Shown here one piece after another: positions 37,144-46,441 of a DNA stretch of 64,000 bases. Below the pieces are notes generated by a model that saw only the letters and a list, made by a program, of their open reading frames with translations, did not search any database and was not told the origin of the DNA. Each line of letters starts with the position of its first letter. Position 1 is the stretch's first letter. The stretch is from Saccharothrix deserti. Its GTDB lineage: Bacteria; Actinomycetota; Actinomycetes; Mycobacteriales; Pseudonocardiaceae. The position numbers were made by a program, and so were the translations under genes. The DNA is taken from the NCBI RefSeq assembly GCF_009769385.1, contig NZ_VKAB01000011.1:62001-126000 (forward strand), given 5' to 3'.

Positions 37144-37818
37144 ATGCGAAGACCACCGGTGGTGATGGCATTCCTGGTGATCTGCTGTCTGGTGTTCACC
37201 GCGACGCCGGCGAGTGCGGCCGTCGTTCCCGGTGTCACGTACCGCGGTGAAGGAACGTTCTACGGCGCGACCGGCGTCGGCAACTGCTCGTACGACGCGA
37301 CCGGTGACACGGCCATCGCCGCGCTGAACCACACCGACTACGACAACTCCGCGATGTGCGGCGCGTACCTCCGCGCCACCGGTCCGCTCGGCGAGGTCAC
37401 GGTGAAGATCGTCGACCGGTGCCCCGAGTGCGCACCGGGGGACGTCGATTTCAGCGAGGCCGCGTTCGCCCGGATCGCGAACCCGACGGCGGGGCGGGTG
37501 CCGATCTCGTGGAGGCTCGTCAGCCCGGACATCAGCGGGCCCGTGAGCTACCGCTACAAAGAGGGGTCGTCGCAGTGGTGGTGCGGGATCCAGGTGCGCA
37601 ACCACCGCAACCCGGTCGCGAAGCTGGAAGTCCGCGTCGGGTCGGGCTGGGTGTCGCTGCCCAGGTACCAGTACAACTACTTCATCTCCGAATCGGGCAC
37701 CGGCTGCGGCTCGGACATCCGGATCACCGACATCTACGGCCAGACCCTCACCGACACGGGCATCGCCATCAGGGAGCGAGTGGACCAGCCCGGTAGGGCG
37801 CAGTTCACCAAGCGCTGA
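37144..37818 (+). CDS. Bacterial expansin (DPBB domain plus CBM63)
   Basis: The 224-residue secreted protein starts at ATG 37144 with a signal peptide (LVICCLVFTATPASA, cleaved before AVVPG). The double-psi beta-barrel starts at GEGTFYGATG and holds the polar groove with Asp91 in VKIVDRCPEC and GDVDFSEAAF. The C-terminal part, from about residue 136, is a CBM63-like domain, with exposed aromatics in WWCGIQVRNH and YQYNYF for cellulose binding. Expansins loosen cellulose-xyloglucan networks without hydrolysis and occur in plant-associated actinomycetes. It is a solo gene, next to a LacI-family regulator. Function is assigned from domain order; wall-loosening activity is not directly readable. 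Confidence 0.88.
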   Translation: MRRPPVVMAFLVICCLVFTATPASAAVVPGVTYRGEGTFYGATGVGNCSYDATGDTAIAALNHTDYDNSAMCGAYLRATGPLGEVTVKIVDRCPECAPGDVDFSEAAFARIANPTAGRVPISWRLVSPDISGPVSYRYKEGSSQWWCGIQVRNHRNPVAKLEVRVGSGWVSLPRYQYNYFISESGTGCGSDIRITDIYGQTLTDTGIAIRERVDQPGRAQFTKR

Positions 37819-37840
37819 AGCGGAACGCGCGCTCGGACGA

Positions 37841-38872
37841 TCACCGGCTGCCGGGTGGGGCGGTGCTCTTCCGGACGGTGAGGGTGGTGGCGAGTTCGAG
37901 TCGGAGCTGTGGTGGTTTTTCGCCGCGGCCGAGGGCGAGGGCGAGTTCGGTGGCGGCCGTGGCCATCTCGGTGAGGGGTTGGTGGACGGTGGTGAGCGGG
38001 GGGTCGAGCAGGGCTGTGACGGGCAGGTCGTCGAAGCCGACGACGCTGAGGTCGGTCGGGATGCGCAGGCCGGCGTCGCGGGCGGCCTGGTAGACGCCGA
38101 GGGCCTGCAGGTCGTTGCCGGTGAAGATGGCGGTGGGGCGGTCCGGGCGGTCGAGCAGGGCGCGGGCGGCGGTGTGGCCGGCTTCCTGGGTGGGGTCGGT
38201 GCGCACCATGAGGTCGGGGTGGACGGGCAGGTTCGCGGCGTCCATGGCGGAGCGGTAGCCGTCGAGTCGGGCGCGGCTGCACAGGATGTGGTCGGGGCCG
38301 CTGATCATGGCGATGTGGCGGTGGCCCAGGTCGGTGAGGTGGCGGGTGGCGGCGCGGCCGCCGGCCCAGTTGGTGGCGCCGACGAACGGGACGTCGTCGG
38401 GCAGTTCGACGGTGGGGTCGAACACGACCAACGGGATGCCCCTGGCGCGGAGTCGGTCGCGTTGTTCCCGGGACAGTTGGGCGACGGTGACGACGCAGGC
38501 GGGTCGGCGGTCGAGTGCGTCGTCGATCCAGTAGCGGATCGCGTTGCCCTGCGGGCCGAATTCCGACAGCACGACGCCCACGCGGTGTTTGCGGGCCGCG
38601 CGCTGCACGCCGCGGATGATCTCGACGCCCCACATGTCCACGAGTTCGTCGAACACGAGGTCCATCATGTTGCTGCGGTTCGGCGTGCCGGACTTCCGGT
38701 AGCCGTACTCGGTGACGAGCGCCTCGACCCGGGCGCGGGTGTCGGCGGACACCCCGGACCGGCCGTTGATCACCTTGGACACGGTCGGGACCGAAACCCC
38801 GGCCGTCTCCGCGATGTAGGAGATGGTGACCGGCTTGGACGAACCGCCGCCGCCGGGATGATCCTGGTCCAC
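37841..38872 (-). CDS. LacI/GalR-family transcriptional repressor
   Basis: The product is 343 residues from GTG 38872; the frame is open to 39091 but that part has low plausibility. The helix-turn-helix and hinge are KPVTISYIAETAGVSVPTVSKVINGRSGVS, the standard LacI N-terminus. The periplasmic-binding-like effector domain includes AIFTGNDLQALGVYQAARDAG and DLSVVGFDDLP, as in sugar-responsive members. It sits among plant-polymer genes, converging on the expansin gene, and a LacI-type operator lies upstream of the xylanase at 49740. A role in controlling these genes is an inference. No ribosome site clearly supports the GTG, so the start may be off by a few codons. Confidence 0.92.
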   Translation of the reverse strand: MDQDHPGGGGSSKPVTISYIAETAGVSVPTVSKVINGRSGVSADTRARVEALVTEYGYRKSGTPNRSNMMDLVFDELVDMWGVEIIRGVQRAARKHRVGVVLSEFGPQGNAIRYWIDDALDRRPACVVTVAQLSREQRDRLRARGIPLVVFDPTVELPDDVPFVGATNWAGGRAATRHLTDLGHRHIAMISGPDHILCSRARLDGYRSAMDAANLPVHPDLMVRTDPTQEAGHTAARALLDRPDRPTAIFTGNDLQALGVYQAARDAGLRIPTDLSVVGFDDLPVTALLDPPLTTVHQPLTEMATAATELALALGRGEKPPQLRLELATTLTVRKSTAPPGSR

Positions 38873-39053
38873 GCCGCAAGGATAGGCCGTCTCGGCACGG
38901 ACTGTGCCGTTCCCCCGACATGGGGTGTTCGCCGAGTTCCGAGCGGCGTCGGCGTGCGGTGATCCGGCGCCGGCCCACCCGCCCACCCGGCGCTGTGTGC
39001 GACCGCGACATACGCTCGACAACCCACCAAAACCCCCGGGATTGGACCACCCG

Positions 39054-39881
39054 ATGAACATCAACAGAGTCCGACGCGATATCAGCGTCATCGCAGATCA
39101 GCTCGAGGTGCCCGGAATCGGGTTCCTCCCCGTCAACGCCTTCGTCCTGCACGCGAGCCAACCGGTCGTCGTCGACACGGGCCTGAGCCTGCCCGACCGC
39201 CGCTTCGTGGAGACGATCAGCGCCGTCATCGATCCCGCCGACGTCGAGTGGATCTGGCTCACCCACCCCGACCGCGACCACACGGGCGGCCTGTTCGACC
39301 TGCTCACCGCCGCACCCAAGGCGCGGGTGATCACGACCTTCATCGGTGCGGGCATCATGTCCACCGAACGGCCGCTGCCGCTCAACCGCGTGCACCTGCT
39401 CAACCCGGGGCAGTCCATCGACGTGGGCGACCGGCGGCTCACCGCCCTGCGCCCGCCGCTGTTCGACAACCCCGCGACCGTCGGGTTCTACGACCACAGC
39501 AACGGCGCGCTCTTCAGCTCCGACTGCTTCGGTTCCCCCATGCCCACCGCCGAGGCGGCCACTGCCGACAACGTCGGCGCCGTGCCGTCCGCCGACCTGC
39601 GCAGCGGGCAGCTGCTGTGGGCCTCGGTGGACAGCCCGTGGGTGCACGCGGTCGACCGGAACCTCTTCCACGACTCGCTCGCGCCGCTGCACGCCATGAA
39701 CCCGGAGTTCATCCTCAGCAACCACCTGCCGGCGGCGGTGAACCGCACGGAGGAACTCCTGCGGACGCTCTCCGAGGCGCCCTCGGCGGACGCCTTCGTC
39801 GGCCCCGACCAGGCCGCGCTGGAGCAGATGCTCGCCTCCTTCGAACCGAGCCCGGTCTCGGTCCCCCCGACCGCGAGTTGA
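39054..39881 (+). CDS. Metallo-beta-lactamase-fold protein (flavodiiron-like ODP domain)
   Basis: The 275-residue protein starts at ATG 39054. The fold is shown by FVLHASQPVVVDTG and the metal motif THPDRDHTGG (His-x-Asp-x-Asp-His instead of the hydrolase HxHxDH), which resembles the oxygen-reducing ODP domains of flavodiiron proteins and related stand-alone proteins. Further ligands are probably in FSSDCFG and in ILSNHLP. There is no flavodoxin domain and no leader. It might be a redox sensor or reductase working with separate flavin partners, or a hydrolase. It is transcribed away from the LacI-type gene across 181 nt. Confidence 0.8.
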   Translation: MNINRVRRDISVIADQLEVPGIGFLPVNAFVLHASQPVVVDTGLSLPDRRFVETISAVIDPADVEWIWLTHPDRDHTGGLFDLLTAAPKARVITTFIGAGIMSTERPLPLNRVHLLNPGQSIDVGDRRLTALRPPLFDNPATVGFYDHSNGALFSSDCFGSPMPTAEAATADNVGAVPSADLRSGQLLWASVDSPWVHAVDRNLFHDSLAPLHAMNPEFILSNHLPAAVNRTEELLRTLSEAPSADAFVGPDQAALEQMLASFEPSPVSVPPTAS

Positions 39882-40307
39882 GGTGGACCGGCGGGAGGTG
39901 TGAGAACTCTCCGCTGATCACCGCTTCGGGCGGCGCGGCGTACTGATCGGGTCAGTCGGCCGCTGCGGCGCCTCGGTGGCGTGCGTCCCCTTCTTTATCG
40001 ATCTGCCGTGCGGTGAGCGGCTATTCTTTGTCGGGGCGACGAACGCGACTTCTCGTGCTTGTCGGGTATTCCTCGCCGTTGTGAATTCCGATAGTCGGGT
40101 CACTCGTTCGGTCGCGTTTGCTTGCGGGGTTTCCGCATCACTGGCAAAGTGCTCTCACGGTAGATGACCGTGCGCGGTCGGCTTTGTGGTGTGCGAGCCG
40201 GTTTTCTTTATCGGACTCGGCGGTGCCCGGTGCTGCTTCCGATTCCGGTGATGCCGCAGCTTTGTTCTGCGTTTTTCCGGTAGATCGGAATTGTTGTGGG
40301 GGGAACG
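39882..40307. promoter_or_regulatory. 426-nt AT-richer gap before the RHS toxin gene, no gene
   Basis: From about 39990 base composition drops sharply compared with the flanking genes (several TTCTTT, TTTT and AATT runs). This suggests a promoter region or horizontally acquired DNA. No RNA gene, clear terminator or conserved repeat was found. The proposed start of the RHS gene at 40308 follows GGGGGGAA. Confidence 0.5.
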
Positions 40308-43300
40308 GTGGCAAGCCGAGGCGTGGACTGGATCGGCCGGGTTCGGTGGCCGGCGTCGGTGTGCGTGTTGTTGGTGGCTGCGAGCTTGTTGCAGCCCGTC
40401 ACGTGGGCACGTGCGGCGGGCGAGGTGCCGGGCGTGACGGCGGGAGCGGGGCCGGTGGACAGACCGGCGCCCGCGTCGGCTCGGCCGGACGAGGCGGTGC
40501 CGCCGGAGAAGTGGCCTCCCGCCGTGCCGGCGGGTGTGCGCGCCGGCGGCGAGCCGGTGCGGCTGTCCGCCCAGGACTGGGAACGGGTGCGCAAGCCCGG
40601 CCAGGGCGCGGCGGAGGCCGAGGAGGTGTTCGCCGGCGTCCTGACCAGGCCGGGGTTCGTCGTGGGGGACACCTCGCTGGTGGCCTACTTCGACGTGCGC
40701 GAGGACGACCGGGCGTGGTCGTCGTGGCGGGCGCGGGTGTTCGAGGCGTCCACGGGCACCGAGCAGGCCTCGACGGTGTTGCCGCGTTCGGAGTTACAGG
40801 TCCCCTGTGGCGCGGTGCGGCAGTTCTGCCGTTCGTTCGGCGGCCGTGAGGGCTGGGTGCTCGACCCGGCCAAGGAGTACTTCGTCACGCTGGCGGCGAT
40901 CCTCGACGAGGGCGGCGAGCTCGCGTCCGCGCCGGGGCCGAACACGCGTCCGCGCACGACGGTCGAGCCGCCGGCGATCCCGACCGAGCAGACCTCCGGC
41001 TGCGGCTGCGGGACGGCGTTGAGCACGACCGGGGCGCGGCAGGCGTTCCGCGGTGACAGGGTGAACACGGCGACCGGCGCGTTCACCCGGATCGAGCCCG
41101 ATCTGACGATGGCGTCGTTCGGGATGCCGTTCACCTCGACGCGGGTGTACTCCTCGACGCTGAACCAGGGCGGGTTGTTCGGGCCTGGCTGGGCGTGGTC
41201 GTACGGGATGCGCGTGACGCCCACCGACGACGGCGCGATGGTGCTGGCCGACGACGGCGCCCAGGTGCGGTACCGCCTGGTCGACGGCTCCTACCGGCGG
41301 CCCGCCGGTGTCCGGTCCACGCTGCGCAAGACCGACGGCGGCTGGGAACTGGTCACCCTGGGCAAGGTGGTGTACGGCTTCGACGGTCAGGGTCGCCTGG
41401 TGTCGGTCCGCACCCCGCGCGGGATGGGCGTGTCGCTGGCGTACACCGATACCGGGATCACCGTCACCGACGCGTCGGGGCGGGTGGCGCGTGCGCGTGT
41501 CGTGGACGGCCTGATCCGCTCGATCACGCTGCCCGACCACCGCAAGGTGCAGTACGAGTACGACGAGGCCGGGCGGCTGGCGGTCTACAAGGACGCCCGC
41601 GGCGGCCAGTGGCGCTACGGCTACTCGGCCGAGGGCCGGTTGACCGAGGTGCAGGACCCGCAGCCGCACCGGACCACGTTGGTGCGCAACGAGTACGACG
41701 CCTCCGGGCGGATGACGCGCCAGCTCGACGCCGTCGGCAACGCCACCACGTTCGCCTGGAACGCCGACGAGCAGGAGGCGACGACGACCGACGCGGACGG
41801 CGTCGTGATCCGCGACGGCTACCGCGGCAACGTGCTGCTCCACACCAGGCGCGGCGCGGGCGACACCGACAACCACCGCTACGACGGCTCGCTCAACCGC
41901 AGCCTGCTGGTCAACGGCAACCACAACCAGCACGAGTCGCAGCACGACGCCAACGGCAACCCGATCAGACGCGCCGCGCCGCAGGGCTTCGACGAGAAGA
42001 CCAAGTACGACGAGCGCGACAACCCGATCGAGTTCACCGACGCCAAGGGCAACGTCTGGAAGAACACCTACAACGAGTTCAACGAACTCGTCCGCAGCAC
42101 CGACGCCGAGAACCACTCGATCAGCTACACCTACGACGAGCGCGGCCTGCGGACCACGATGACCGACCAGCGCGGCAAGGTCACCCGCTACGAGCACATC
42201 CCGGCCGGGCGGCCGAACTCCGGGCTGCTCGCGGCCGTGGCCTCACCGGAAGGGCGGCGCTCGGAGGTCGAGTACGACGCCACCGGCCGCCGCGTCGCCT
42301 CGGTCGACCCGCGCGGGACGGTGCCGGGAGCCGACCGCCGGGCGTTCACCACCGAGTACCGCTTCGACGAGCAGGACCGCGTGGTGGAGGTGTCCGAGCC
42401 GGGCAAGCGGCACTCGTGGCGCACGAACCACGACGAGGTCGGCCGGGTCACCAGCACCGTCAACCCCGAGTCGGTGAAGGTCGAGTACCACTACCTCGAG
42501 AACGGCCGGCTGGCCTCGGTCACCGATCCGCGCAAGACCACCTCGATCACCTACACCAACGCCGGTCGCCGCGCCTCGGTGCGGATCGAGATGGGCCGCG
42601 GTGAGCAGGACATCGTCACCGCCTACCGCTACAACGCCAAGGGCCTGCTGCACCAGGTGATCTCGCCGCGCGGGAACGTGCCGGGCGCGGTGGAAGCGGA
42701 CTTCACGACCACCTACCGCTACGACGCCAACGACAACCTCGTGCGCATCTCGCGCCCGTACCCGGGCGGTCAGGTCGTTCACAAGGACATCAAGGTCGAC
42801 GAGCTCGACCGCACGACGTCCACCGTGGACGAGTTCGACAAGCCGTCCACGTTCCAGCGGGACAACACCGGCCAGGTCACCGGGACGACCGACACCCTGG
42901 GCCGCAGCCTGTCCGTGGACTACGACCGCAACGGCCGCCAGACCTCCACCACCGACGCCGGCCGCAACACCACGAAGTCGACCTACGACGAGGCCGGCAA
43001 CAAGATCCGCCAGGAGAACGCCACCGGCGGCGTCACCACGTGGGAGTACAGCGACGACGGTCTGCTGCGCAGCACCACCGAACCGCGCGGCAACGTCGAG
43101 GGCGCCGACAAGGAGCGGTTCACCACGCACTTCGAGTACGACCTGGCCGGCAACCGCACCAAGGTCATCGACCCGCTGGACCACACCACGGTCTCGGCCT
43201 ACGACGCGAACAACCGGCTCACGTCGGTCACCGACGCCAACAACCACACCACCCGCTACCGGTACCGGGAGGACAACCAGATCGAGAGCGTCCACGCTCC

Positions 43301-46300
43301 CGACGCCCGGTTCCACCCGCTCGTGCCGCACATCGAGGCCACCGTCTACAGCTACCACGTCGACGGTCTGCTCGCGGCCATCCGCGACCCCAACCACCAC
43401 GTCAGGCGCATCGACTACGACCGGGCCGGACGCCCCACCAGCACCACCGACCCGCTCGGCCGCCGCGTCGAGGCGACCTACGACGTGGAGAACAACCTCG
43501 TCGCCGCCCTCACCCGGGGCGAGCACGAGTGGATCGGCGACGCCGAACGCGCCAAGCGGACCATCGTCGACACCTACGACATCGTCGGCCGCCGCGTGAC
43601 CCGCGCCCTGGGCGACAGCGGGCCGAAGTACTCGTGGGCCTACGACGCCAAGGACCGCATCACCGGCTACGGCGACCCGCTCGGCGTGCGGAAGGTCTCC
43701 TACGACGACGAGGACCAGATCACCCGCGTCACCCGCGAGGAGGCGGCGGGGCGCAGCGAGACGTTCGACTACGACTACGACGTGCGCGGCAACGTCACCG
43801 GCCGCGCCTACCCCGACGGCACCCGCGTGACCAGCGGCTACGACGCCGACAGCCGCTTGTCCGAGCTGACCGTGAGCGGCGGCGGCGCGGGCGCCGAGGC
43901 GGCCACGTGGCGGTTCGGCTACGACATCGCGGGCCGTCGCACCAGCACCGCCCTGCCGTCGGCCACGGGTCTGGTGGAGCGGCGCACCTACGACGACGCG
44001 GGCCGCCTGACCGCCATCGGCACCGACCGCACCCCGGGAGCCGGTCCGCCGCCGGACGTGCAGGACCCGATCTCGGCCTACCAGCTCGACCTGGACCCGG
44101 TCGGCAACCCGACCAAGGTCACCACGACCAGGGGCGGCGTGTCCGAGGCCGTCGTCTACGCCTACGACCCGGCGGACCGCGTCACCTCGGCCTGCTACGC
44201 CGCCACCAGCTGCGACCGGCACGCCGAGGCCGCCGGGCGCATCGACTACAGCTACGACCTGGTGGGCAACCGCCTGACCCAGAAGCGCACCGGCACCGCC
44301 GGCAGCGACACCACGACCTACAAGTACGACGCCGCCGACCAGCTCACCAAGCGCATCGTCACCCAGCACCGCGCCGGCACCGCACCCGAGGGCGAGGGCA
44401 TCGGGCTGAGCAGCGTCACCGATTACGACTACGACGTCAACGACAACCAGACCAGGGCGGGCCGGGACACCTTCGCCTACAACCTCGACAACACCCTGGC
44501 CAGTGCCACCACGGGCGGGCGCACGACCGCGTTCGCCTACGACGCCACCGGCCTGCGCCTGAGCGCCACGTCCGGTGCGGGTCAGGCCGCCACCACCCAG
44601 CGCTGGACCTGGGACGTCAACGGCACCCTGCCGCAGATCGCCCTGGACACCACCGTCAACGCCGCCGGCACCACCACCGGACGCCGGGGTTTCACCCACG
44701 GCCCCGACGACGAGCCGTTGGCCCTGCTCGACCCCGCCACCGGCGCCCACCCGTACACGCACGACTGGCTGGGCGGCGTGGCGAACATGCTCAGCCCCGC
44801 AGGCGTGCCGGAGGCGGGCTACGACTACGACCCGTTCGGCAACCCGCGCCAGGGCGACACCCTCAAGCCGGGTGGTCCTTCGGGTCCCGCGAACCCGCTG
44901 AAGTACACCGGCGCGTACCAGGACTCGACGTCGGGCGAGGGCAACTACTACCTGCGCGCCCGCAACTACAACCCCGACACCGGCCGCTTCACCGGCACCG
45001 ACCCCATGCCCCAACCGGGGCCCGCCATCTCCGCGTACGCCTACGCCGAGAACAACCCGCTGTCCTACACCGACCCCACGGGCGCCGTCGTCGACAACGG
45101 AGGCGGCAGCGGCTCGCCGTCCGAGACGGGTGCGACGCAGCCGACCGGCCCGAGCCCCGAGGACGTGGCCAAGGCGCAGCAGATCCAGAGCAAGAGCCTG
45201 CTCGACGTCATCCTGGAGGCGGGCGGCCAGATCCTCATGGAGTTCCTGGGGATCAACGACATCGTCAACTGCCTCAAGGGCGACATCGGCGCCTGCGTCT
45301 CCATGGTCATCGGCGCCCTGCCGTGGGGCAAGATCTTCAAGGCGAAGAAGATCGCCGAGGCCATCTTCCGCGCCGGCAAGGCCGTCGTCACGTTCTTCCA
45401 GGAACTGAAGTGGGCCCGAGCCGTCGTCCAGGGCGCGGAAAAGGCCGCCGAAGCCGCCAAGGCAGCCGCGGCCGCAGCCGCGAAGGCCGCGGCGGAGAAA
45501 GCCGCGAAGGCGCGTGCGCTGGCCGAGGAAGCCGCCAAGAAAGCGGCCGCGAAGGCGGCCGAACGTGCCAAGGCCGTCGCGGCCAAGGCGAAAGCGGCGA
45601 CCAAGAAGAAGAAGGAACCCGAGTCCTGTCCGATACCGCGCAAGCACAGCTTCGCGGCCGGCACACGCGTCCTCATGGCGGACAACACGACCAAGGCCAT
45701 CGAGTCGGTCAAGCCGGGTGACGCCGTCCGCGCCACTGATCCCGTCACCGGCCGCACCGAAAACCGCCAGGCGACCCACGTGATCAGGACCGACAACGAC
45801 GAGAACTACGTCGACATCACCATTCGCGACGACAAGGGCGAGCGGCACACCATCACGACGACGGACAACCACCCGTTCTGGTCGGTGACCGCGAACCGGT
45901 GGGTCGATGCCGCGCACCTGCGCCCGGGTGTCCTGCTGCGCACATCGGCGGGGACCTACGTCCAGGTCGACGCGGTCCGGTCCCACCACACCCGGCAGCG
46001 CACGTTCGACTTGACTGTCGACGACATCCACACCTACTACGTCGTGGCGGGGTCGGCTACCGTCCTCGTCCACAACCAAGGTTGTCGGACATTCGGGAAG
46101 CAGTCGCCCAGTGGTCGGTTGGACATCCCGGAAACCCAGGGTGTCTACATCATCACGATGTCCGATGACATGGTCTACGTCGGGTCGGCGACCAAATCGA
46201 ACACAATCCACCGCAGGATCCACCGGGCGTTCAGCGACGATGACCACGCCGTCGCGAGCGCGGGGTACAAGCGGACGGACGTTCGGCAGTTGGACTGGAT

Positions 46301-46418
46301 CGAGTTGCCGGGTGGTTCGGACAAGGACATCCACGATCTCGAGCAGAACTTGATCGATTACTATGGCGGAATCGGTGGTGGAACGCTCCTCAACCGGATC
46401 AACGCAGTGGGACCGTAG
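40308..46418 (+). CDS. Secreted RHS/YD-repeat polymorphic toxin with Hint and GIY-YIG nuclease domains
   Basis: The 2036-residue protein begins at GTG 40308 (GGGGGGAA upstream); GTG 40296 in frame is an alternative. Signal-like N-terminus: RVRWPASVCVLLVAASLLQP, ending ARA. The DUF6531-like start (about 41050-41250) precedes some 3.5 kb of YD/RHS repeats (many RYDxxGR-like units), and the RHS core ends near 45080 with GTDPMPQPGP and AYAENNPLSYTDPTG. An Ala/Lys-rich helical linker follows (about 45430-45620), then a Hint domain (45645-46080; SFAAGTRVLMAD, TTTDNHPFW, YYVVAGSATVLVHN). The last roughly 110 residues have GIY-YIG nuclease features: GVYIITMSDDMVYVGS, Arg in IHRRIHR and Glu in DLEQNLIDYYG. 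The product is probably delivered to rival cells and cuts DNA or RNA. The Hint Cys1 appears displaced. Confidence 0.93.
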   Translation: MASRGVDWIGRVRWPASVCVLLVAASLLQPVTWARAAGEVPGVTAGAGPVDRPAPASARPDEAVPPEKWPPAVPAGVRAGGEPVRLSAQDWERVRKPGQGAAEAEEVFAGVLTRPGFVVGDTSLVAYFDVREDDRAWSSWRARVFEASTGTEQASTVLPRSELQVPCGAVRQFCRSFGGREGWVLDPAKEYFVTLAAILDEGGELASAPGPNTRPRTTVEPPAIPTEQTSGCGCGTALSTTGARQAFRGDRVNTATGAFTRIEPDLTMASFGMPFTSTRVYSSTLNQGGLFGPGWAWSYGMRVTPTDDGAMVLADDGAQVRYRLVDGSYRRPAGVRSTLRKTDGGWELVTLGKVVYGFDGQGRLVSVRTPRGMGVSLAYTDTGITVTDASGRVARARVVDGLIRSITLPDHRKVQYEYDEAGRLAVYKDARGGQWRYGYSAEGRLTEVQDPQPHRTTLVRNEYDASGRMTRQLDAVGNATTFAWNADEQEATTTDADGVVIRDGYRGNVLLHTRRGAGDTDNHRYDGSLNRSLLVNGNHNQHESQHDANGNPIRRAAPQGFDEKTKYDERDNPIEFTDAKGNVWKNTYNEFNELVRSTDAENHSISYTYDERGLRTTMTDQRGKVTRYEHIPAGRPNSGLLAAVASPEGRRSEVEYDATGRRVASVDPRGTVPGADRRAFTTEYRFDEQDRVVEVSEPGKRHSWRTNHDEVGRVTSTVNPESVKVEYHYLENGRLASVTDPRKTTSITYTNAGRRASVRIEMGRGEQDIVTAYRYNAKGLLHQVISPRGNVPGAVEADFTTTYRYDANDNLVRISRPYPGGQVVHKDIKVDELDRTTSTVDEFDKPSTFQRDNTGQVTGTTDTLGRSLSVDYDRNGRQTSTTDAGRNTTKSTYDEAGNKIRQENATGGVTTWEYSDDGLLRSTTEPRGNVEGADKERFTTHFEYDLAGNRTKVIDPLDHTTVSAYDANNRLTSVTDANNHTTRYRYREDNQIESVHAPDARFHPLVPHIEATVYSYHVDGLLAAIRDPNHHVRRIDYDRAGRPTSTTDPLGRRVEATYDVENNLVAALTRGEHEWIGDAERAKRTIVDTYDIVGRRVTRALGDSGPKYSWAYDAKDRITGYGDPLGVRKVSYDDEDQITRVTREEAAGRSETFDYDYDVRGNVTGRAYPDGTRVTSGYDADSRLSELTVSGGGAGAEAATWRFGYDIAGRRTSTALPSATGLVERRTYDDAGRLTAIGTDRTPGAGPPPDVQDPISAYQLDLDPVGNPTKVTTTRGGVSEAVVYAYDPADRVTSACYAATSCDRHAEAAGRIDYSYDLVGNRLTQKRTGTAGSDTTTYKYDAADQLTKRIVTQHRAGTAPEGEGIGLSSVTDYDYDVNDNQTRAGRDTFAYNLDNTLASATTGGRTTAFAYDATGLRLSATSGAGQAATTQRWTWDVNGTLPQIALDTTVNAAGTTTGRRGFTHGPDDEPLALLDPATGAHPYTHDWLGGVANMLSPAGVPEAGYDYDPFGNPRQGDTLKPGGPSGPANPLKYTGAYQDSTSGEGNYYLRARNYNPDTGRFTGTDPMPQPGPAISAYAYAENNPLSYTDPTGAVVDNGGGSGSPSETGATQPTGPSPEDVAKAQQIQSKSLLDVILEAGGQILMEFLGINDIVNCLKGDIGACVSMVIGALPWGKIFKAKKIAEAIFRAGKAVVTFFQELKWARAVVQGAEKAAEAAKAAAAAAAKAAAEKAAKARALAEEAAKKAAAKAAERAKAVAAKAKAATKKKKEPESCPIPRKHSFAAGTRVLMADNTTKAIESVKPGDAVRATDPVTGRTENRQATHVIRTDNDENYVDITIRDDKGERHTITTTDNHPFWSVTANRWVDAAHLRPGVLLRTSAGTYVQVDAVRSHHTRQRTFDLTVDDIHTYYVVAGSATVLVHNQGCRTFGKQSPSGRLDIPETQGVYIITMSDDMVYVGSATKSNTIHRRIHRAFSDDDHAVASAGYKRTDVRQLDWIELPGGSDKDIHDLEQNLIDYYGGIGGGTLLNRINAVGP

Positions 46419-46441
46419 ATCATCACGATGTGAGGCGACGA

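Noticed and set aside
41500..45000. RHS/YD repeats as DNA tandem repeats or mobile element
   Set aside because: The repeats are at protein level only and divergent in DNA; no transposase or inverted ends nearby.
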